Made by a program: the position numbers and the translations under genes. This document shows, piece by piece, positions 58,601 to 64,000 of a stretch of 64,000 nt of DNA (its first letter is position 1; each line of letters begins with the position of its first letter). The notes under the pieces are model-generated. The model was not told where the DNA came from. It saw only the letters and a list, made by a program, of their open reading frames with translations, and searched no databases. This DNA is from Omphalotus guepiniiformis (lineage: Eukaryota > Basidiomycota > Agaricomycetes > Agaricales > Omphalotaceae), in NCBI GenBank assembly GCA_028554645.1, contig JAQOOI010000079.1:682001-746000 (forward strand), given 5' to 3'.

Positions 58601-60087
58601 AAATCAAAATCTACGCTCAAATGCCGCTATTCTGAATGCGCAGATCAAACGAGATGCCTTGATTGCGGAGTACAATGCACACCAAAATGCGTTGTCGCAC
58701 CTGGACTTCCACGACAATGCAAGCTTTCCTCCCCTGACCGTAAAAGATACTCTACGAAAGTCCACAGAGTTGAAACGTGGGCTTGGAGCATCGAGTAAAC
58801 AAGACGGGCTGCTGTGGAATCTCAGGAGGTTTCCTAGTACCACTGGCCCAGACTCGGTTGCACCAGTAATCCCGGAAGAGGATGAGCCTGAAGCTGACGA
58901 GCTAGATACAGGAAGTGAGGATATCGGTAGGTTTTATCTGGTATTCTATACTGCTCCAACTAATGATAGTTCTAGATACATCATCTCAGATGTTTCGCCG
59001 TAAACGTAAGTCAAAAGTTGCCACGAAAGAAGGGCTATCGAGTAAATTTTTATCGTTGCAGCCCCTCCACCTCGTCCAAAATCCTTCAAACATAGTGGGT
59101 CCGTGTTCTTCAGTATCCCACTAGCACTGATCCTTGTCTCCAGGCAACGTGAAGAGGGCAAAGACAATTTCAAAAACCAGTAACGAGTCAACCCAGCAAC
59201 TTCAAGCTCAAACAGATACTTTAGTCCTTCAAGACGGCTGGATATGGAATCGCCCTGGCGAAGACTCAGATGAGTGGGCAGAAACACGTGTGTTGAAAAC
59301 TTGTCTTGCGCGATCCTCACTCATTGCTCTACTTGTAGAGGACCGTGTTAAATTTTTTCGCGATGAAGCTGAGATGGAAAGGTGGCGGGAACAGGTTGAG
59401 ATCAAGCATGCGGAGTTCGCTCGTTGCATTCGAAGCTTCGACAAGATGCATGAGGTTTGGATTAAGCTTGCAGTACAGAATGCTTCAGTGTCTAGAGGAC
59501 ATGTTGCCTATGCCCGGGAGAGGGCATATCGGTACCAGAGTCTCGCAAATGATTGCAGGAGGCGTTTTCGGCGTGCTGCAATACCTATGCTTCGAGTGAT
59601 ACCAACAGGCAAGACTCTGGCAGATCAAGTGTTGGAATGGCGTACGAAGGAGAGCGTGTTCTTCCCGAAACTTCGAAGGTGAGCTGCCTGTGGCATTGCC
59701 ATAAGTTCGAAGTCTCTAACATTGGCTCTGGGAAGCATTCGGCCTCCTTATAGTGATCCAACTACTGCTGCTCCGGATGCTGAAGGAAACGAAGAAGACG
59801 ATGAACGCGAAGACAGTGAACACGAAGACAGTGAACAGGACAATACTGAACAAGAAGACAGCGAACACGAAGACAGCGAACACGAAGACAGCGAACGACG
59901 CAAAGGAGGCACTGAACACGAAGACAGTGTGAGCGTGGAGGACACCGAATGCACTGATAATAACAAGTCCCCTTGCAGAAGTGGGCAGAAACGGGGCCGG
60001 GGCCGCGGACGTGGGCGGGGGCGCTCGCGCGGACGTGGGCGTGAACATGTTCAGCAGAAGGGGCTCAGAGGGAAGAGGAAGTCATAG
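55654..60087 (+). CDS. KDZ-superfamily transposase
   Basis: Exons 55654-55896, 55951-56619, 56674-56870, 56927-57092, 57122-57291, 57344-57747, 57801-57993, 58028-58165, 58214-58926, 58976-59005, 59062-59094, 59144-59678 and 59736-60087; about 1,280 residues. The N-terminus is disordered. A CxC2-type cysteine cluster follows (CGCG, CEECHQKPPLCVECF, HKHNWLHW), then the KDZ catalytic region: LTLDGNFQANH with the first Asp, VTGVVNVQCDH, VLSYDSQCNF with the second Asp, and GETAEHVWAELNH with the Glu. A long charged helical region follows, then acidic EHEDSE repeats and a basic RGRGRGRGRS tail. All expected acidic residues are present and no stop interrupts the frame, so activity is plausible. The tail may bind nucleic acid (inference). 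Confidence 0.92.
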
Positions 60088-60107
60088 ACTTGTTCGTTCG
60101 GTGAGTG

Positions 60108-60460
60108 TATTCAATCTGTTGTGTGTTCAGTCATTCTCATGTTGTTCATTTTGAAAGCTTTTGTTCATTCGTTGCCTATAAGTTTGTTCAATCGTTACCC
60201 TCGTCTTGTTCATTCTGAAAGCTTCTGTTCAGTGAGTTGTTTGCTTCCTGTTCCGTTCAGTCAGACTTAAAATGTTCATTCCAAACACATATGTTCAGTC
60301 ACTGCCTTTGTGTTCATATTTTCTGTTCATTCATACAGTTCTGTGTTCATTCCCATTTGTATTTAATTTTGTTGTGTTCAATTCTATGTTCATTCGATGT
60401 AATATGTTCAATTAAATGAATACAACTATTCTACTTGTGTTCAGTGTGCGAATGAACAAG
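60108..60460 (+). repeat. Right subterminal motif array
   Basis: About fifteen copies of TGTTCA, often as TGTTCATTC, in 350 bp between the transposase stop codon and the right inverted repeat. No coding sequence is supported here. Confidence 0.82.
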
Positions 60461-60468
60461 GTTAAAAG

Positions 60469-60506
60469 TCCGGTCGAGACCGGCTTGTTACGAACAAAGC
60501 TAGTCG
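60469..60506 (-). repeat. Transposon inverted repeat, right
   Basis: Ends CGAACAAAGCTAGTCG, 21 bp inside the right target duplication. The outermost 12 and 21 bp of the element are not inverted copies of each other. Confidence 0.92.
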
Positions 60507-60527
60507 TTTTTCTGGTCTCATCCGATT

Positions 60528-60535
60528 GAACAGAT
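60528..60535. repeat. Target-site duplication, right copy
   Basis: GAACAGAT. Collapsing it with the left copy restores a continuous AAA-ATPase reading frame (codons E-E-Q-I-A-F). Confidence 0.88.
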
Positions 60536-62724
60536 TGCTTTCGAAGTAACCGATCGAGAATAGTCAGTCTTCACCCCTGTACTGATCTTTCCCTGACATC
60601 TGACTCTCCGATCCCTGTGCAGCATCAACCGTGGTCTCGGTGCAAATTACTTTCTGGTCAGTGGTAATGGCCACTTTTGGAATGGGTATAGCTATGATAT
60701 CTATGAAGTGGAGAGAAAAATTTATTACTTTGAGGTCTGATACTCTTTGCGCACTTATTCCTTCATGCATTTACGTTATCATTTCAAGGGCGGCCGTTTG
60801 CTGACGGACTTGCCTTGTCATCATATGACGGACGAGGTACGGAAGACACTACAAGGTGTGTTCGGGGCCAAGGAGAGTCGGCTTTCGCGAGTCTAATTTT
60901 TGTGGCTCTAGCTCGCGGAGAACGCTACATTGCGCTCTCTGGCGTACACCACAAAACATGTAAGTTAACCTCACAACTCCATGCTATCTGCACTTCTAAT
61001 ACATCTCACAGATGAGGGGGTAATAACGCTATCCCCGAGTCTGTGTTTCATGTAGTTGGGCTCATGCTTTCTACAGAGTCGCATTATGATTGATAAGATT
61101 GCCTACGATGAAGAAGGCGGCTACATCAGTACACCGTTGAGTCGTAACAAACAGTAACTCGATTGCGTTTTACTGATGAAATCGATTGTAGAAACAAAGA
61201 AATACCTGAAATTGATCCACGCCACCTTGAACGCTTACCATCAACAGTATGTGGTTTCAATCTAGCTTCGAAAAGGTGGTTACGGTTTCTCGTTGACAAA
61301 ATCGAGCCTGTTACCTTTGACGATGGCGCTTGGGATCATTTGGTCTTGGATCAAGACGTCAAGGTAAAGCCCCACCCTTTGCTTGTTCTTTTTCACTCAT
61401 GTTCTTGTTCCGCAGACGTTAATCAAAGGATTGGTGGAAGTCACTAAAAACGAGAATTCTTCGGCCAAGATTATCAATGATGTGATCTCTGGCAAAGGAG
61501 GTGGACTGGTGAGCGTATCTTTTCCCTCGGGCTCACGTTTTGTGAATGAACAATGTATCTAGATTGCTGTCCTGCATGGTCCACCTGGAACCGGTGAGTA
61601 ATGAATGATCTCCGAGGAACCATTTGCAGATTATCGCTTGACGCCGCGATAACTGGTTCCTGCAGGGAAAACCTTGACTGCTGAAGCGGTAGCTGAAAAT
61701 CTCCAACGTCCTCTGTACATGGTGGGTGCATCCGAGCTATCGACGATGCCTTCAACTCTCGAAAGCAACCTCAAAAGTATCCTACAAGTAAGGATGATGT
61801 GTTATCGCTGTGAACGATAGTACTCACAAGGTTTTATCCCAGCTCGCCACAGCTTGGGATGCAGTTCTCTTGATTGACGAAGCTGATGTATGGCATTCAT
61901 TTCCCCAATACCTGGATTATTCACCTCTCCCCGCACTTCATAGGTGTTTCTTGAACAAAGAAGTCTTCACGAGGTTTGATAGACCACGATATGACCTCCA
62001 CCTCATGGACTCACAGGACATTTAGATAGAAAGAAACTCTCTCGTCTCAGTCGCTCTTCGCGTCTTGGAATACCACCGTGGTGTCCTCTTTCTCACTACT
62101 AACAGAATTACAACCTTCGACGAAGCTTTCCTTTCCAGGTTCTCCATCGGTATGTTCCCTTCTTAATCCCAGTTTTCTTCCGTGTATTCGGTCGTTGTAC
62201 TTGTACTTTCACCACAGCTATCAGGTACCCTGAGTTGGACAATGAAGGTCGTCTCACTATCTGGTGCAAGTTCTTCCAGCTCGCGGGTTATCAGGTCGAA
62301 AATCTTTCCGACATTGATTGTGATGGTGCTGTGAGGCCAGACAATGTGCTGTCCAGAAAGGAGATTGAGGAGTTGGCTGTCAAACCTTTTAATGGTGGGT
62401 GATGTCGGAATTATGTGAATCAAGTATTGATCTCTTACTTTGCAGGTCGCACGATCAAAAACTTGGTACGGGCTTTTGTAATGTTTTTTTCTTTTCCTAC
62501 AATCTTCTCATCCATTCCTGGTTTCAGGTGCGGACTGCGCAAGCTTTGGCTCTTTCTCTGTCAGTTCCACGTTCAACATGTCCCGATCGATTCTTATCAC
62601 TAACATAAACGTTTGCTGCAGGAAAGTACCGCTCAGTATCGAACACGTAAAAATTGTTGTGAGAGCGCAGGAGAAGTTCTTGCGCGAGTTTGCCAGCATC
62701 AAAGGAGAGAAGCTGGGTAATTGA
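60536..62724 (+). pseudogene. AAA-ATPase gene, 3' half with the ATPase domain
   Basis: Continues the gene cut at 45373. Exons read include 60536-60562, 60623-60734, 60789-60855, 60912-60959, 61192-61363, 61416-61508, 61563-61593 and 61666-61787; the joins near 61012-61150 are uncertain. Text in order: ANYFLVSGNGHFWNGYSYD, ARGERYIALSGVHHKTYEG, then the AAA core: VLHGPPGTGKT (Walker A, split by an intron at 61594), LLIDEADV (Walker B, 61867-61887), ERNSLVSVALRVLEY, LFLTTNRITTFDEAF and SIEHVKIVV near the end. The ATPase motifs are intact. With the promoter and N-terminus 15 kb away on the far side of the element, no full protein can be made; a truncated product cannot be excluded. Confidence 0.85.
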
Positions 62725-63100
62725 TTTTGAGTGAATCTGAATCTAAGCATGTACGTGTAAGATGTATTTTGATTTCCGATCGTGCCTGTACTTAGTTTTG
62801 TAATACCACAACTGTGCTGATGAATGCTCGATATGATTTGTATATCCAGCTTTGGCTGGACGGAAGGATCAAAGTACTCGGATTCGTTCAACTCCCAACA
62901 GATCACATTTATGAATACTGTAATACTGCTGGTACATGTCCCCATCATTGCCCGAAGCGCGTTGCGTTGCTTTACTTGGAGAAAATGTGTACTTACTTAC
63001 ATATATAAACATATATAAGACAGTCAAGGTCAACGTGAATACTTACGAATATACTAGTCGAGGAAGTCGGACCAAAGGTACTTTAGGGCACAGGTACATA
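62725..63100. other. Intergenic, convergent 3' flanks
   Basis: 376 bp between the AAA gene (+) and the monooxygenase gene (-). Nothing recognisable seen. Confidence 0.5.
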
Positions 63101-64000
63101 TCATAGCTTTGATTCGGTACTTTGCTGCTTCTTCGCTTCTCGCAACATCTTCTCTAAAAGGTCAACCCACTCATGAGGACCATTCTCGCCAACACCTTTC
63201 ACCCAATCCTCTGCAAGCCCCTTCTTTTCTAAATCGACCCAAAACTTTCTCAGTATGTCCTTCTCTTCAAACATCTGCTTCTCCCATGCGGGCGTTACGA
63301 CTCGCCCTTCTATACCCTCCAAACCCGTGTCCGTTACGTCCGAGAAGGCGTAGAGCTGGTCTCTATGGTCATATTGCTCTTGGTTCTTGATTCTATGCCA
63401 TACTTGAGCTATCGTGAGGGGGTCGTCGGTGCCAAATTCTGCAACGAGGTCCTCGTAGCGGGTCATGATATCAACCGCTTCCTGCGTAGTATCGAGGGTG
63501 TGCGGATGTGCAAAGACATGCACCATCGCGCGCGCTTGAGCCTCGACGATTGGGAAAGGCGCGACTTTAAGTAGTAGCCCGATAAAGGCTAAACTGCTTG
63601 GGGGAATATTGGGGTGATTTAACGGAAAGACATGTTTTGCCAGAGGAAAGATATGGTATGAAGAGTTATATAACTCTCGTGGAATTGGAGGAAGCGCTTG
63701 AGGTAATTCATGATGAAAAATGGACTCGGAGAAGAACGGGAGGGACATCTCGTAGCCCGTTGCGAGGATACAATGATCGATGTTTGATTCGAGAGAGCCG
63801 TCCTCGAATACAACTTGGCCGTTGTCTTTGTACTCGACGACTCGGCCGCGTCGCTTGATGTTTCCTATATCCTCTGGAGTACTACCTGAGACCGACTGTA
63901 TAACTGTCGTCGCATGCAGTGACATCTCAGCGGTTAAGTCCGTCCCGCTGGGTCCTGCCCCAACTATCAATACGACTTTTCCTAGATCATGCGGGCGGCG
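63101..64000 (-). CDS. Flavin-containing monooxygenase-like protein, 5' part outside window
   Basis: C-terminal 299 residues of an FAD/NADPH monooxygenase on the minus strand, running off the window end. The visible part begins GKVVLIVGAGPSGTD, the second Rossmann motif (GxGxSG) that binds NADPH, and continues to the ILATGY motif that marks FMO-like enzymes. The remainder (YHIFPLAKHVFPLNHP, then a charged helical end ESKL) is one uninterrupted frame with no intron. The N-terminal FAD-binding motif lies beyond 64000. Substrate unknown. Confidence 0.85.
   Translation of the reverse strand, partial: RRPHDLGKVVLIVGAGPSGTDLTAEMSLHATTVIQSVSGSTPEDIGNIKRRGRVVEYKDNGQVVFEDGSLESNIDHCILATGYEMSLPFFSESIFHHELPQALPPIPRELYNSSYHIFPLAKHVFPLNHPNIPPSSLAFIGLLLKVAPFPIVEAQARAMVHVFAHPHTLDTTQEAVDIMTRYEDLVAEFGTDDPLTIAQVWHRIKNQEQYDHRDQLYAFSDVTDTGLEGIEGRVVTPAWEKQMFEEKDILRKFWVDLEKKGLAEDWVKGVGENGPHEWVDLLEKMLREAKKQQSTESKL

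Larger units (their letters stand above)
45374..60527 (+). mobile_element. KDZ-superfamily DNA transposon with six cargo genes, 15,154 bp
   Basis: The insertion is bounded by identical 8-bp copies of GAACAGAT at 45366-45373 and 60528-60535. Near-terminal inverted repeats of 38 bp (45386-45423 and 60469-60506) match at 36 positions. Inside them are subterminal arrays of TGTTCA/TGAACA motifs in mirror orientation, then genes on both strands: a MUG113-type protein (-), an unknown 759-residue protein (-), unknowns of 273, 362 and 328 residues (+), an unknown 340-residue protein (-) and the transposase (+). No gene crosses the borders. The transposase has the CxC cysteine cluster and DGNF motif of KDZ (Kyakuja-Dileera-Zisupton) proteins. 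Introns, stops and inverted repeats look intact, so the copy may be recent. Confidence 0.9.

Noticed and set aside
59748..60048. Minus-strand open frames rich in Ser/Cys or Val/Phe opposite the transposase tail
   Set aside because: Antisense of the GAAGACAGTGAAC repeat that encodes EHEDSE; no independent support.
45366..60535. Starship-type giant element
   Set aside because: No tyrosine-recombinase captain gene was seen, and the element has inverted repeats with an 8-bp duplication plus a KDZ transposase.
1..64000. CRISPR arrays, bacterial operons or riboswitches
   Set aside because: The gene structure is eukaryotic throughout, and no array of regularly spaced short identical repeats was seen.

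Overview
The window looks like nuclear DNA of a wood- or litter-decaying Agaricomycete (Basidiomycota). Genes are split by many introns of about 50-60 nt with GT-AG borders. The gene families are typical of these fungi: a GH7 cellobiohydrolase with a CBM1 tail, a FunK1-type kinase, an F-box protein, a BTB protein and a KDZ-type transposase. All exon models were read by eye from splice motifs and reading-frame continuity. For the multi-exon genes I closed, summed exon lengths divide by three.

Layout, 0-16.5 kb: 3' part of exonuclease 1 (+), a C2H2 zinc-finger protein (+), GH7 cellobiohydrolase (-), a GFA-domain protein (-), a cytochrome P450 (+), a glycine-rich protein (+) and a BTB-domain protein (-). 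16.5-24.4 kb is poorly conserved: a small membrane-protein candidate, a tandem array with units of about 290 bp, an unknown minus-strand gene, a single-pass membrane protein whose exons look duplicated, a T/G-rich 126-bp repeat, and a small membrane protein (-). 24.8-32.8 kb holds a FunK1 kinase (-) and a decayed gene resembling the TRAPP subunit Trs65, broken by stops, frameshifts and an internal inversion of about 0.3 kb. 32.8-42.3 kb holds a secreted GH47 mannosidase (+), a mucin-like membrane protein (-), an initiator tRNA-Met (-), an alpha/beta hydrolase with an altered nucleophile elbow (-), a syntaxin-6/Tlg1-type SNARE (+) and an F-box protein (+).

The main discovery lies at 44.2-62.7 kb. 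A host AAA-ATPase gene is cut in two by a 15,154-bp DNA transposon (45374-60527). The insertion is flanked by the exact 8-bp target duplication GAACAGAT. Removing the element and one copy restores an open reading frame across the site. The element has 38-bp near-terminal inverted repeats (36/38 identical) and dense, mirror-image subterminal arrays of a TGTTCA-type motif. It encodes a KDZ-superfamily transposase of about 1,280 residues plus six cargo genes: a MUG113-type GIY-YIG nuclease-like protein and five proteins I do not recognise, two of which overlap by 23 nt. Hairpin-rich leaders and short promoter repeats lie between the cargo genes.

The window ends in a flavin-containing monooxygenase-like gene (-) truncated by the window edge.
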